Origin: an uncultured Stenotrophomonas sp.
GTDB taxonomy: Bacteria > Pseudomonadota > Gammaproteobacteria > Xanthomonadales > Xanthomonadaceae
Assembly (NCBI RefSeq): GCF_945952405.1
Contig: NZ_CAMFIA010000001.1
Location: 62,001 to 126,000 of the forward strand
Length of the DNA: 64,000 nt
Reading direction: 5' to 3'
Both the position numbers and the translations under genes were made by a program. Numbering within the stretch: the first letter of the stretch is position 1; every line of letters starts with the position of its first letter. The notes under the pieces were generated by a model. It ran no database searches. It worked only from the letters and a program-made list of their open reading frames with translations, and was not told the DNA's origin. Positions 1-8,051 of the stretch are shown here, piece after piece.

Positions 1-2
1 TG

Positions 3-440
3 CAGTGGCTGCCGTGGTTGATGCTGATCGGCGCAGGCACGGCGTTGCCGTGGGGACTGATGGATGGGCTGTCAGTGAGCGTGGTGCCGGTGAAACGTGC
101 GGGCATGGCCGCGGGCATCTTCGGCACGGTACGGGTAGCCGGAGAGGGCATCGCACTGGCTGCAGTGACCGCACTGCTTGCGCTGTTGATCGGCCACCAG
201 CTGCAGGGTGCGCCATCCGCGTCGCTGGCCAGGGCCGGCGCCTACCTGGCAACGGGGGCGCAGGCACAGGCGCAGGCCCTGCTACCGACGATGGGCAGTG
301 CACAGGTGCGGTTGGCCAGCGGAGAGGCGCTGGCGACACTGTTGCGTGTACTGGCGTTGCTGACCGCAGGCAGCGCGGTGGTGTTGCATCTGCTGCTGAC
401 GCGGGCCAGTGGTAATCCAGCGGCGGAGCAGGCCGCCTAG
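3..440 (+). CDS. MFS transporter, C-terminal part (5' end outside window)
   Basis: This is the last about 145 residues of a membrane exporter that is open at the window edge. It shows two clear hydrophobic spans (roughly the start of the fragment, and AALAAVTALLALLIG-like residues in the middle) and a third near the C-terminus. Between them is the stretch VKRAGMAAGIFGTVRVAGEG, which resembles the P-x-x-x-G-x-A-x-G-x-x-x-x-x-R-x-x-G segment of 14-helix drug:H+ antiporters (DHA2 type). The long polar loop before the last helix, rich in Ala and Gln, is also typical of that subfamily. The substrate cannot be told from this fragment. It ends at TAG 438-440, with no gene overlapping it. Confidence 0.7.
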   Translation, partial: QWLPWLMLIGAGTALPWGLMDGLSVSVVPVKRAGMAAGIFGTVRVAGEGIALAAVTALLALLIGHQLQGAPSASLARAGAYLATGAQAQAQALLPTMGSAQVRLASGEALATLLRVLALLTAGSAVVLHLLLTRASGNPAAEQAA

Positions 441-600
441 GCGGCTCCGTCGTCGCGCTACCGCGGCAAACGCGGGTCGACGGCCAAGGCAGCTTCTGCA
501 GCGGCGTGCCCACCGTCATCCCGCTGTCGTTTTCCTCTCACGCCGCCTATGCCGATCCGGGCCTAGTGTTGATCGTCCCCGTCCCCCACGGAGACCTGCC

Positions 601-774
601 ATGTGGCTGCTCGACCATCTCTGGCCTGGCCGTAGACCGCTCCCTCCCCCGGTCGCGGCCGAACCGCAGGCAGCACCTCGACGGCCCTGGCTGAAACGGC
701 CGGCTCGGGCCGGGCGCAGTGGCATGGCGCCCTGGCAGAAGGTCGCCGCACCGCTGCGGCGCACGCGCCACTAG
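601..774 (+). CDS. Small basic Pro/Arg-rich hypothetical protein
   Basis: A 57-residue reading frame begins at ATG 601 with GGAG six bases upstream (CACGGAGACCTGCC). It starts MWLLDHLWPGRRPLPPP and is rich in Pro, Arg and Ala, with no transmembrane span and no recognised domain. Its stop overlaps the stop of the convergent GFA gene by 4 bases. The ribosome-binding site favours a real gene. The composition, however, is what any GC-rich frame gives, so it may be spurious. Confidence 0.35.
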   Translation: MWLLDHLWPGRRPLPPPVAAEPQAAPRRPWLKRPARAGRSGMAPWQKVAAPLRRTRH

Positions 775-1175
775 GCGCTGCGGTCGGCCGGATGGTTGAC
801 CCCGTCGTTGACCGGAATCACGCCTAGCGCGAACGGGTCGATGCCCTCCAGGCAGGCGACGTTGTAACCGTACTGGTCGGGGTTGGAGCGGCGCCGGTGA
901 TGGGTGTAGATACCGCACACGCCGCAGAAGTAATGCTCGGCCACATGGGTGTTGAACTGGTACAGCTGCAGGTGGCTCTGCCCGCGCACCACCTGCAGGC
1001 CGTCGCGGCTAACGCTGGCCGCGATGGCGCCACGGCGGCGGCACATCGAGCAGTCGCAGCGGCGCGGGTCGACGATGCCGTCCGGCAGGTCCAGCAGCAG
1101 TTCGACGGTACCGCAGTGGCAGCTGGCGCGATGCCGGGGTTGGACCGGAACGCCGGCCACGGAAGTGATGCCCAT
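771..1175 (-). CDS. GFA-domain (CENP-V type) zinc protein
   Basis: The protein has 134 residues and belongs to the GFA family, named for glutathione-dependent formaldehyde-activating enzyme; most members have unproven activity. The zinc-binding cysteines are all present: Cys19 and Cys21 (CHCG), Cys40, Cys42 and Cys45 (CDCSMC), and Cys84 and Cys87 (FCGVC). I chose the ATG at 1175 because CAGGAG lies six bases upstream; a longer frame reaching 1217 has no such site. There is no signal peptide, so it is probably cytosolic. The neighbours give no functional hint, and a formaldehyde role is family lore rather than something visible here. Confidence 0.85.
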   Translation of the reverse strand: MGITSVAGVPVQPRHRASCHCGTVELLLDLPDGIVDPRRCDCSMCRRRGAIAASVSRDGLQVVRGQSHLQLYQFNTHVAEHYFCGVCGIYTHHRRRSNPDQYGYNVACLEGIDPFALGVIPVNDGVNHPADRSA

Positions 1176-1308
1176 CGTTGCTCCTGTGAGTGGGGTGAAC
1201 CTGGCCAGCGCGGCCATCGTAGAGGGTGCGTCGACGCGCCTGAACGGGCCGTAGATGCCACGGTGATCCGGCTTGTGGCTAACTATGCGGCTTCAAGACC
1301 GCGACAGG

Positions 1309-2325
1309 ATGCCAGTGAAAGCCGCAGGACGTTGGATGACAGGAAGTGCCCTGGCGCTGGCAGCGCTCTGGGTGACCGGGCTGCTGGCCTACCAGTTGCC
1401 GGGACCGGGCTGGCTGGCCACGGGCGTGGCGGTGCTGTGGTTGCTGGCGGCGCTGTGGGCAGCGTGGCGGATCGCGCGCGGCCGCGGCAGCCGGCGCCTG
1501 GGCATGGCATTCGGTGCCTCGCTGGCACTGGCCGGCCTGTGGTGGCTGTTGCTGACGCCGCGCCAGGATCGCGTGTGGGCCGACGACGTGGCGCAGCGCC
1601 TGCACGTGGTGTCCTTCGATGGACGGCATGTGGTGTTCGATAACGTGCGCGACTTCCGCTGGCGTACCGAGACGGACTATGACGCGCGCTGGGTGCGCCG
1701 CACGTATGACCTGGACCAGCTGCGCTCGGCCGATCTGGTGCTGTCGTACTGGATGGGACCGGCGATCGCGCACACGCTGATCTCGTTCGGCTTCGAGGAT
1801 GGCCGCCACGTGGTGTTCTCGCTGGAGATCCGCAAGGAGCGTGGCGAGTCGTTCTCTGCACTGGGCGGCTTCTTCCGCAAGTTCGAGATGACCCTGGTGG
1901 CTTCGGAGGAGACCGACATCATCCGCACCCGCACCAATGCGCGTGGCGAGGACGTCTACCTGTACCGCCTGTACGGGATGGACCGCGCGCAGCTGAAGGC
2001 GCTGTTCGCCGCCTACATCGCGCAGGCACGGGCGCTGGACGCGAAGCCGGGCTTCTACAACACGCTGACCAGCAACTGCACCACCATCGTCTTCGACCTG
2101 GCCCGGCATATCGCGCCACGGCTGCCGCTGGACTATCGCCTGCTGCTGTCCGGCTACCTGGCCGAGTACGCACAGGAGGTCGGCGCGCTGGCGCCGGGCG
2201 TGCCGTACACCGAGCTGCATGACAAGGGCCGCATCACCCAGCGTGCGCTGGACCTGGGCGACGGCGACCACTTCTCCACCGTGATCCGCCAGGGCGTGCC
2301 CGGCACCGAGCAGGACCCGCAGTAA
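1309..2325 (+). CDS. DUF4105 (Lnb N-terminal periplasmic domain) membrane protein
   Basis: A protein of about 338 residues. Three N-terminal hydrophobic spans (about 10-30, 35-52 and 62-83) are followed by a large domain exposed outside the inner membrane. That domain carries the DUF4105 features, including the late motif TSNCTTIVFDLARHI with its conserved Asn-Cys-Thr. The family is related to NlpC/P60-like folds and its function is not established. Start choice is uncertain: ATG 1285, 1309 and 1336 are possible. 1336 has the best Shine-Dalgarno (GCAGGA, six-base spacing), but 1309 keeps the Lys/Arg residues expected before the first helix. The stop overlaps the next start by one base, so the two genes are almost certainly co-expressed. 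Confidence 0.75.
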   Translation: MPVKAAGRWMTGSALALAALWVTGLLAYQLPGPGWLATGVAVLWLLAALWAAWRIARGRGSRRLGMAFGASLALAGLWWLLLTPRQDRVWADDVAQRLHVVSFDGRHVVFDNVRDFRWRTETDYDARWVRRTYDLDQLRSADLVLSYWMGPAIAHTLISFGFEDGRHVVFSLEIRKERGESFSALGGFFRKFEMTLVASEETDIIRTRTNARGEDVYLYRLYGMDRAQLKALFAAYIAQARALDAKPGFYNTLTSNCTTIVFDLARHIAPRLPLDYRLLLSGYLAEYAQEVGALAPGVPYTELHDKGRITQRALDLGDGDHFSTVIRQGVPGTEQDPQ

Positions 2326-4346
2326 TGACCCGACTCTTCCTGACCCGCTGGCAGCGCGTGCTGCCGGCGCTGCTCGCCGCCTTCCTGCTGCTCGGCGGCA
2401 GTGGCTGCGCGATGGTCACCGTCAAGCAGATCAAGTCCAGCGACTCGCTGGTCAACAAGCGCGCCGACGTGCTCAACACCGGCAAGCTCAGCCCGGCGGC
2501 GCGCGAGACGCTCAGTGCGGCGGGGCTGGATGAATCGCAGTGCGAGAAGGACTTCCTGGTCTGCCGCAGCACGCTGCTGATGACCGATGACCTCAATGTC
2601 GAACAGCGGCTGTCGGCGCTGTCCGAGCTGTGGGTGAAGGCGGCGCTGGCGTTGACGCCGAAGAAGACCGCCGCGGGCGAGCCGCCGATGAGCGATGCGG
2701 CGCTGGATGCCTGGCTGGAAGCTGCGCGCTATGCGTACGCCTACCTGTTCTACAGCGGCCGCTCGCCGTCCGACCGTGCCTTCGAGGACCGGCAGACGCA
2801 GGTGCGTGATTACTACAACTACGCCGCGGAGAAGGCCGCAGTGGTGCTGTTCGTGCGCGCACGCGCAGCGGCGCTGGCCGGTGAGGACTATACGAAGCCG
2901 CTCTCGGTCGGCAGCTGGTCGCTCGCCTCCAATTACCAGCAGCTGGGGCTGAAGAGCATTCCCGCGCAGCTGGTTCCGGCCGGTACGGTCAGCTTTGTCG
3001 GCCTGCGCAGTACCTATCGCCGCGACGGCTTCGGTGCCGAACTGGTGATGGTGATGGACCCGCCGAAGCTGGTCGCTCCGGTGATCGCCGCGGACGGCCC
3101 GAAGGCGGAGCCGGAGCAGGACGATGAGGACGGCGAGCGCCGTGGCCGCCGTCATCGCCACGACGATTCGGTGCCCGAGTTCAGCGAGATGTCTTCGCTC
3201 AACGTCACCGCGCTGTTGCGATTCGAAGGCAGCAGCCTGGACGACGTGATGCGTACACGCCGGGTCGAACTTGACGCCTATTCGCCCGAAGCCACCGAGC
3301 GCATCACCCTGCATGGCGAGCAGGTACCGTTGGCCGGCAACTTCACCGCTGCCTACGGCCTGTGGCTGGCGCAGAGTGGCTTCGCCCGGCAATCGCTGCG
3401 CACCCTGTTCGGCATGAGCGAGGGGATCGGCGAGCCGCATATCTACCTGATGCAGCCGTGGGATCCGAACCGTCGCATCATCTTCATGCTGCACGGCCTG
3501 GCCAGCAGCCCGGAGGCCTGGGTGAACCTGGCCAACGAGATCATGGGTGACCCCGAGCTGCGCCAGCAGTTCCAGGTCTGGCAGGTCTATTACCCCACCA
3601 ATGCACCGATCGCGCTGAACCGCTACGAGATCGCCAACGCGTTCAACGACACGCTGAAGCATTTCGACCCCAACGGCAGCACGCGCGCCTCGAAGGACAT
3701 GGTCTACATCGGCCATAGCATGGGCGGCGTGCTGGCGCGGCTGCTGGTCAGCGATTCGGGTGATGTGCTGTGGAACGACCTGCTGGCCAACTACGACCTG
3801 AAGGGCGAGCGCCTGAAGCGGGTGCAGACCAAGCTGGGGCCGCTGCTCCACTTCAAGGCGCAGCCGGACGTGGAGCGCGCGATCTTCATCGCCGCGCCGC
3901 ACCAGGGCACCGATATCGCCGGCAACAAGGTCGGGCGCCTGATCGGCCGGCTGGTGCGCCTGCCGCTGACCATCCTCGGCAAGTTCGAGGATGTGTTCAT
4001 GGCGCTTGCGCAGGCCGAGCAGCAGGTGGACGGCACGGCCAAGCCGAAGATTCCCAACAGCATCGACAACCTCAAGGCCAGCGATCCGTTCGTGAAGGCC
4101 GCCGCGCAGCTGCCGATCGAAGCGGGCCTGAAGTACCACTCGATCATCGCCCAGCGCAAACCGGAGCTGCCGCTGCAGAAATCCGATGATGGGCTGGTGC
4201 CGTACTGGAGCGCGCACCTGCCGGGTGCACTGTCGGAGAAGGTGATCATTTCCGGCCACAGCGTGCAGGAGACGCCGCAGGCAGTACTGGAGGTGCGCCG
4301 CATCCTGCACCGCGACATCGATGACGTAGACACCGCAGGCAGGTAA
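2325..4346 (+). CDS. Large alpha/beta-hydrolase lipoprotein
   Basis: A 673-residue predicted lipoprotein. The N-terminus has a basic start, a hydrophobic core and a lipobox LGGSGC with Cys28 as the lipidated residue. The first half is a poorly characterised region with an acidic/Arg-rich insert (about residues 260-285). The second half is an alpha/beta-hydrolase fold with FMLHGLASSPEAW (oxyanion region) and the nucleophile elbow GHSMGG, whose Ser is residue 465. The late GHS near residue 645 is a candidate catalytic His region. It is likely a lipase or esterase anchored in the cell envelope. It starts inside the stop codon of the DUF4105 gene (TAATG), so the pair forms an operon. Its own TAA stop lies within a REP palindrome. 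Confidence 0.8.
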   Translation: MTRLFLTRWQRVLPALLAAFLLLGGSGCAMVTVKQIKSSDSLVNKRADVLNTGKLSPAARETLSAAGLDESQCEKDFLVCRSTLLMTDDLNVEQRLSALSELWVKAALALTPKKTAAGEPPMSDAALDAWLEAARYAYAYLFYSGRSPSDRAFEDRQTQVRDYYNYAAEKAAVVLFVRARAAALAGEDYTKPLSVGSWSLASNYQQLGLKSIPAQLVPAGTVSFVGLRSTYRRDGFGAELVMVMDPPKLVAPVIAADGPKAEPEQDDEDGERRGRRHRHDDSVPEFSEMSSLNVTALLRFEGSSLDDVMRTRRVELDAYSPEATERITLHGEQVPLAGNFTAAYGLWLAQSGFARQSLRTLFGMSEGIGEPHIYLMQPWDPNRRIIFMLHGLASSPEAWVNLANEIMGDPELRQQFQVWQVYYPTNAPIALNRYEIANAFNDTLKHFDPNGSTRASKDMVYIGHSMGGVLARLLVSDSGDVLWNDLLANYDLKGERLKRVQTKLGPLLHFKAQPDVERAIFIAAPHQGTDIAGNKVGRLIGRLVRLPLTILGKFEDVFMALAQAEQQVDGTAKPKIPNSIDNLKASDPFVKAAAQLPIEAGLKYHSIIAQRKPELPLQKSDDGLVPYWSAHLPGALSEKVIISGHSVQETPQAVLEVRRILHRDIDDVDTAGR

Positions 4347-4366
4347 TGCCGGCCGCTGGCCGGCAC
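4343..4366 (+). repeat. SMAG/REP palindrome overlapping a stop codon
   Basis: The sequence is GTAA followed by TGCCGGCC-GCT-GGCCGGCA, a perfect 8-bp stem with a three-base loop. It sits between the convergent hydrolase and MFS genes. Bases 4344-4346 of the foot are the TAA stop of the hydrolase gene. It may also act as a weak bidirectional terminator. Confidence 0.8.
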
Positions 4367-4383
4367 TCCCGTAATGCAGCTGC

Positions 4384-5754
4384 CTAGACCCGTCGTGCGA
4401 TCACCGTCGCCAGCACCGCCAGGCCGAGGGTGATCGCCAGGCACAGCACATAGCCGGTGTGCGGCGCGGTTTCCACGAACAGCGCGAACAGCGCACCGGA
4501 GACCGCCAGCGCGGTGGTCACCGACAGTGCCTCGCTCAGCTGCAGCGCCGAGGTGTTGGCCCCCTGCTCATGCGCTGCCGACAGCGACAGGGTGAGCACC
4601 GACAGGCTCGCGTAGATCATGCCCATGCCGAACCCGGTCAGTGCCCAGCCCACCAGGGCCACCGGCAGCGGCACGGCGTTGAACAGCACCGCCAGCGTGG
4701 CGGTGATGCCGATCGTCATCAGGGGCGTACCGACCCGCAGCAGCTGCTGCCGCGACCAGCCGCGCTGCTGGTGACCCTGCAGCCACGAGCCGGAGAACCA
4801 GCCCAGCGCGCCGAGGCTGAGCACCGCACCGGCCCAACTGGGGGAGAGGCCGCGCTCGCGCTGCAGCAGCAGTGGCAGGTAGGCCTCGCAGGCAAAGAAC
4901 GCGGCGGCGGCGACACCGCGCAGCGCAATCACGCTGGGCAGCCCGCGGCGCAGGATCAGCGTGCCGGCCGGCAGCAGGCGGTGAACACAGAACAGCAGTG
5001 CCAGTATCGCCGCGCCGATGCAGAGCAGGGCCTGCAGGCCCTGTTGCTGGCCGCCGAAGTACAGCAGCAGTGCGGCCAGTGATGCACCGCTGGCCCAGCG
5101 CACCACGTTGCCGCGCCCATCGTCGCCATCGCCGCTGCCAGCAGACTGCATGCGTGCCAGCGCCGGACGCAGCAGCAGCGCGGCGGGCACCGCCAGCAGC
5201 GGCACCGCCAGGAACACCCAGCGCCAGCCGAGGTGCTGCACGATCAGGCCGCTCAGCGCTGGGCCGATCATCGACGGCACCACCCAGCCGGCCGAGAACG
5301 CGGCGAACACCTTCGGCCGCAGCGGCTCGGGATAGCTGCGGCCGACCATCACATACAGCGAGACCGAGATTGCGCCCGCGCCCAGGCCCTGCAGCAGGCG
5401 CCCGGCCACCAGCATGCCCATGCGCATTGCGAAGCCGGCCAGCAGCAGTCCAAGCACGAAGCAGGCCAGCCCGTACCACAGCGGCCGCGCCGGCCCCTGG
5501 CGATCGGCCCAGCGCCCGGCCAGGGTCATCCCGATCACGCTGGTGGCCAGGGTGCCACCGAAGGCCAGCGCATACAGGCGCAGCCCATCCAGCGCCTCGG
5601 CGACGGTCGGCATGGCGGCCGCCACCGCCAGCGCCTCGAATGCGTGCAGCGCGACCAGCGCCACCATGCCGATGGTGGTGGCGCGGTAGCGCGGGGACAG
5701 GATCGAAGTATCGGCCGGCGCGATGGCGTCGGCGGGCGTGGCAGTGGGAGTCAC
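4384..5754 (-). CDS. MFS efflux transporter, SoxR-controlled
   Basis: A multi-helix MFS drug-exporter-like protein. It contains the loop motif GRWADRQGPARPLWYG (motif A, G-x-x-x-D-R-x-G-R-R type) and about 14 hydrophobic segments over roughly 456 residues. The neighbouring SoxR suggests that it exports redox-cycling compounds or toxic aromatics. The longest frame starts at ATG 5805, but that codon overlaps the -10 element of the SoxR promoter on this strand. I therefore place the start at GTG 5754 (VTPTATPADA...). No good Shine-Dalgarno is visible there, so the exact start is open. The gene is divergent from soxR with the operator between them. Confidence 0.85.
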   Translation of the reverse strand: MTPTATPADAIAPADTSILSPRYRATTIGMVALVALHAFEALAVAAAMPTVAEALDGLRLYALAFGGTLATSVIGMTLAGRWADRQGPARPLWYGLACFVLGLLLAGFAMRMGMLVAGRLLQGLGAGAISVSLYVMVGRSYPEPLRPKVFAAFSAGWVVPSMIGPALSGLIVQHLGWRWVFLAVPLLAVPAALLLRPALARMQSAGSGDGDDGRGNVVRWASGASLAALLLYFGGQQQGLQALLCIGAAILALLFCVHRLLPAGTLILRRGLPSVIALRGVAAAAFFACEAYLPLLLQRERGLSPSWAGAVLSLGALGWFSGSWLQGHQQRGWSRQQLLRVGTPLMTIGITATLAVLFNAVPLPVALVGWALTGFGMGMIYASLSVLTLSLSAAHEQGANTSALQLSEALSVTTALAVSGALFALFVETAPHTGYVLCLAITLGLAVLATVIARRV

Positions 5755-5800
5755 ATGGGTCAGATGCGGGCCGCGCTTGTCAATTGGCGGCGAAGATAGC

Positions 5801-5831
5801 AGCATGACACCTCAACCGTAGTTGAGGTCAA
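5801..5831 (-). promoter_or_regulatory. SoxR-type promoter with operator for the MFS gene
   Basis: On the minus strand a -35 TTGACC (5831-5826) and a -10-like CATGCT (5806-5801) are separated by 19 bp. That overlong spacer is characteristic of MerR-family activators. The spacer holds the inverted repeat ACCTCAAC-N4-GTTGAGGT (5809-5828), which closely matches the known SoxR site CCTCAAGTTAACTTGAGG. The GAGG of the right half-site (5824-5827) also serves as Shine-Dalgarno for soxR on the other strand, seven bases from its ATG. SoxR binding here could therefore also dampen its own expression. Confidence 0.85.
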
Positions 5832-5834
5832 GCA

Positions 5835-6269
5835 ATGGTGTCGCAGGAACTGAGTGTTGGCGAGGTGGCCCAGCGCAGTGGCGTGGCTGTTTCCGCGCTG
5901 CACTTCTACGAGCGCAAGGGGCTGATCAGCAGCCTGCGCACCTCGGGCAACCAGCGCCGCTACAGCCGTGACGTGCTGCGCCGGCTGGCGGTGATCCGGG
6001 TGGCGCAGCGGGTGGGCATGCCGCTGGAAGCGGTGGGCCGTGCCTTCGAGAGCCTGCCCGAGGGCCGCGCACCGACCAAGGCCGACTGGGCCAAGCTGTC
6101 CGCGCGCTGGCGCACCGAGCTGGAGGAGCGCATCCACATGCTGCAACTGTTGCGCGACGAGCTGACCGGCTGCATCGGCTGTGGCTGCCTGTCGCTGCAG
6201 CGCTGCCGGCTGGCCAACCCCGAAGACGTCCTCGGCGAGCGCGGCGACGGCCCGATGCGCTGGGAATGA
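5835..6269 (+). CDS. soxR: Redox-sensing transcriptional activator SoxR
   Basis: This 144-residue MerR-family regulator has an N-terminal winged-helix motif ([20 protein letters not shown]), a dimerisation helix, and a C-terminal [2Fe-2S] cluster motif. The four cluster cysteines are Cys113, Cys116, Cys118 and Cys124 in the spacing C-x2-C-x-C-x5-C, diagnostic of SoxR. The following segment RLANPED also matches the family. In other bacteria, cluster oxidation by superoxide or redox-active drugs switches on the target promoter. No soxS-like gene is nearby; the only neighbour with a SoxR site is the divergent MFS exporter. This fits the direct-control mode known outside the enteric bacteria. Confidence 0.95.
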   Translation: MVSQELSVGEVAQRSGVAVSALHFYERKGLISSLRTSGNQRRYSRDVLRRLAVIRVAQRVGMPLEAVGRAFESLPEGRAPTKADWAKLSARWRTELEERIHMLQLLRDELTGCIGCGCLSLQRCRLANPEDVLGERGDGPMRWE

Positions 6270-6270
6270 C

Positions 6271-6348
6271 AAAAAGGGGACGGAGGGGATTAAGTCGCTA
6301 TTGCCCCTGTTGTGCCAGAAACGACTTAATCCCCTCCGTCCCCTTTTT
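6271..6348. terminator. Perfect 27-bp inverted repeat between convergent genes
   Basis: The arms at 6271-6297 and 6322-6348 are perfectly complementary. Each contains AAAAAGGGGACGGAGGGG followed by ATTAAGTCG, and the loop is 24 bases. Read either way, the stem ends in a run of T, so it can serve as a bidirectional Rho-independent terminator for soxR and the SDR gene, whose stops lie within 3 bases of it. The long exact symmetry suggests a mobile or gene-converted repeat rather than an ordinary terminator. Confidence 0.75.
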
Positions 6349-6350
6349 CT

Positions 6351-6953
6351 TTACCAGACGGTGAGGGTCTCGCCGCTCTGGATGCCTTCGACCGCGCGCT
6401 GGAAGGCCAGTGCCGCGCGCTGTGCGCTCACCGCTTCGAAGCCGGGGAAGTAGGGGCCATAGGCCGCCATTGATTCAATCAGCACGTTCGGGCTGACCAC
6501 GTTGATGCGCAGGCCGCGCGGCAACAGTTCCAGCGCGGCCGCACGCACGAAGCCCTCCAGCGCGGCGTTCACGGCGGTGGCGTTGGCGCCATCGCGGATC
6601 GGCTGCGCGCTGACGATGCCGCTGGTCAGGGTGATCGACCCTCCTGCGTTGAGGTGGTGCTGCGCGGCCAGCGCCAGCCGCACCTGACCCAGCAGCTTGT
6701 CCTGCAGGCCGATGTTGAACTGCTCAGGCGTCATCTCCTGCAACGGGCCGAAGTACAGCTTGCCGGCGGTGGAGATCACCGCATCAACCGGGCCGGTACG
6801 CGCGAACAGTTCGGCGACGCTGGCATCGTCGGTCAGGTCTACGCGCAGCTCGCCGCTGTGGCGGCCGGCAGCGAGGATCTGGTGCTGCTGGCCGAGCTGG
6901 TGGGCGACGGCCTGGCCGAGTGTACCGCTGGCGCCGACGAGGAGGATCTTCAT
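6351..6953 (-). CDS. Atypical short-chain dehydrogenase (catalytic Tyr/Lys absent)
   Basis: A 200-residue Rossmann protein with the nucleotide-binding loop GASGTLG (residues 7-13), the NAG-equivalent region STAG, and Ser111. Where the classical SDR motif Tyr-x3-Lys should sit, just before AALEGF, the sequence reads ATAVN: Ala125 replaces Tyr and Asn129 replaces Lys. A known SDR subgroup (Lin1944-like) lacks these residues and has no established reaction, and this protein fits it. Start ATG 6953 has AAGGAA five bases upstream. It is divergent from a LysR regulator 101 bp away, which probably controls it. Confidence 0.85.
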   Translation of the reverse strand: MKILLVGASGTLGQAVAHQLGQQHQILAAGRHSGELRVDLTDDASVAELFARTGPVDAVISTAGKLYFGPLQEMTPEQFNIGLQDKLLGQVRLALAAQHHLNAGGSITLTSGIVSAQPIRDGANATAVNAALEGFVRAAALELLPRGLRINVVSPNVLIESMAAYGPYFPGFEAVSAQRAALAFQRAVEGIQSGETLTVW

Positions 6954-7033
6954 GGCGGTTCCTTGCGAGGTGGGGGAATGGAGGCAGTCTGCGCCGTCAC
7001 AGGGAGGTTTGGTAAGCGGCGTATGATTCGCAG

Positions 7034-7050
7034 ATTCCAAACTCTGGATT
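7034..7050. promoter_or_regulatory. Candidate LysR-binding site between SDR and LysR genes
   Basis: The interrupted dyad ATTCCA-AACTC-TGGATT fits the T-N11-A pattern of LysR-family sites. It lies a few bases before the regulator's ATG at 7055, in the only intergenic space of the divergent pair. The evidence is one short dyad. Confidence 0.35.
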
Positions 7051-7054
7051 AGTA

Positions 7055-7930
7055 ATGGATACCCTCCGTTGCATGCAGGCCTTCGTTGCCGTTGCCGAGC
7101 GCGGCAGCTTCGCCGGTGCCGCCGAGCAGCTGCAGGTCTCTGCGGTGATGGTCGGCAAGTACATCCAGCAGCTGGAGGCCCATCTGGGCACTGCACTGCT
7201 GCAGCGGAACACCCGCCGCCAGCGCCTGACCGAGGCCGGCAGTGCCTACCTGGCCGGATGCCGCCAGGTGCTGGAGCAGGTGCAGCAGGCCGAAGCTGAC
7301 GTGGCCGGCCTGCAGGTGCAGCCACGCGGCCTGTTGCGGGTCAGTGCGCCGACCACCTGGGGCAGCTGCGTGCTGGCACCGCAGCTGGCAGCGCTGCTGC
7401 GCGCGCAACCGCAGTTGAACATCGAGCTGGACCTGAGCAATCGCCGCGTGGACCTGATCGAGGACGGCTTCGACGTGGCGATCCGGGTCGGGCCGCTGCC
7501 ATCGCAGGAGGTGGTGGCGCGGCCGCTGCCGCCGTATGCGATGAGCCTGTGCGCGGCGCCCTCGTACCTGCGCCGGCGTGGCACGCCACGCACCCCGGCG
7601 GACCTGGCAGGGCATGACTGCCTGAGCCACCTGGCCTGGCGCGGCGGCCATGGCTGGCAACTGGCCAACGGCGAACCGGTGGACTGGGAAGCGCGCCTGA
7701 CCTGCAACGATGGCGTTGCGCTGCGCGAGGCCGCGGTGGCCGGGGCAGGGCTGGTACTGCAGCCGACCGCGCTGTTGGCGGGCGAGATCGCGGCGGGGCG
7801 TTTGAAGCCGTTGCTACGCGAGTATCTGCCCGAACCCCGGCCGATGCATCTGATCTATCTGCCCGACCGCAGGCCGCGCCCGCGGCTGCAGTGCTTCGTC
7901 GATTTCGTCATGGCTACGCTGGGGCAATGA
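7055..7930 (+). CDS. LysR-family transcriptional regulator
   Basis: A 291-residue LysR-type regulator. The N-terminal helix-turn-helix spans about residues 1-60 (MDTLRCMQAFVAVAERGSFA, then VGKYIQQLEAHLGTALLQRN). A periplasmic-binding-protein-like effector domain from about residue 90 to the end contains the usual FDVAIRVG segment. It resembles the DsdA/CrgA-like subgroup of short LysR proteins. It is divergent from the atypical SDR gene, its most probable target. The inducer cannot be deduced. Downstream lies a cluster of REP palindromes before the convergent proC gene. Confidence 0.9.
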   Translation: MDTLRCMQAFVAVAERGSFAGAAEQLQVSAVMVGKYIQQLEAHLGTALLQRNTRRQRLTEAGSAYLAGCRQVLEQVQQAEADVAGLQVQPRGLLRVSAPTTWGSCVLAPQLAALLRAQPQLNIELDLSNRRVDLIEDGFDVAIRVGPLPSQEVVARPLPPYAMSLCAAPSYLRRRGTPRTPADLAGHDCLSHLAWRGGHGWQLANGEPVDWEARLTCNDGVALREAAVAGAGLVLQPTALLAGEIAAGRLKPLLREYLPEPRPMHLIYLPDRRPRPRLQCFVDFVMATLGQ

Positions 7931-7932
7931 GC

Positions 7933-8046
7933 ATCCACGCATGGCGTGGATCTACTGATGCCTATCGCCGCTGGAATGCACGCTGTTCCTCAGTAGATCC
8001 ACGCCACGCGTGGATGACGTTGGGTGCCGACCGTTGGTCGGCACCC
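7933..8046. repeat. Cluster of three SMAG/REP palindromes
   Basis: The first element (7933-7955) reads GTAGATCCACGCC... on the minus strand. The second (7993-8015) is the same family on the plus strand with one base changed in the loop (CACGC for CATGC), so the two form an inverted pair 37 bp apart. The third (8022-8046) belongs to another subfamily, GGGTGCCGACC-GTT-GGTCGGCACCC, an 11-bp perfect stem. All lie between the convergent LysR and proC stops. Confidence 0.85.
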
Positions 8047-8051
8047 CTGCT

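Noticed and set aside
2154..4310. 718-residue antisense frame under the hydrolase gene
   Set aside because: It is rich in Arg, Gln and His with no domain, fully antisense to a well-supported gene. Typical GC-rich shadow.
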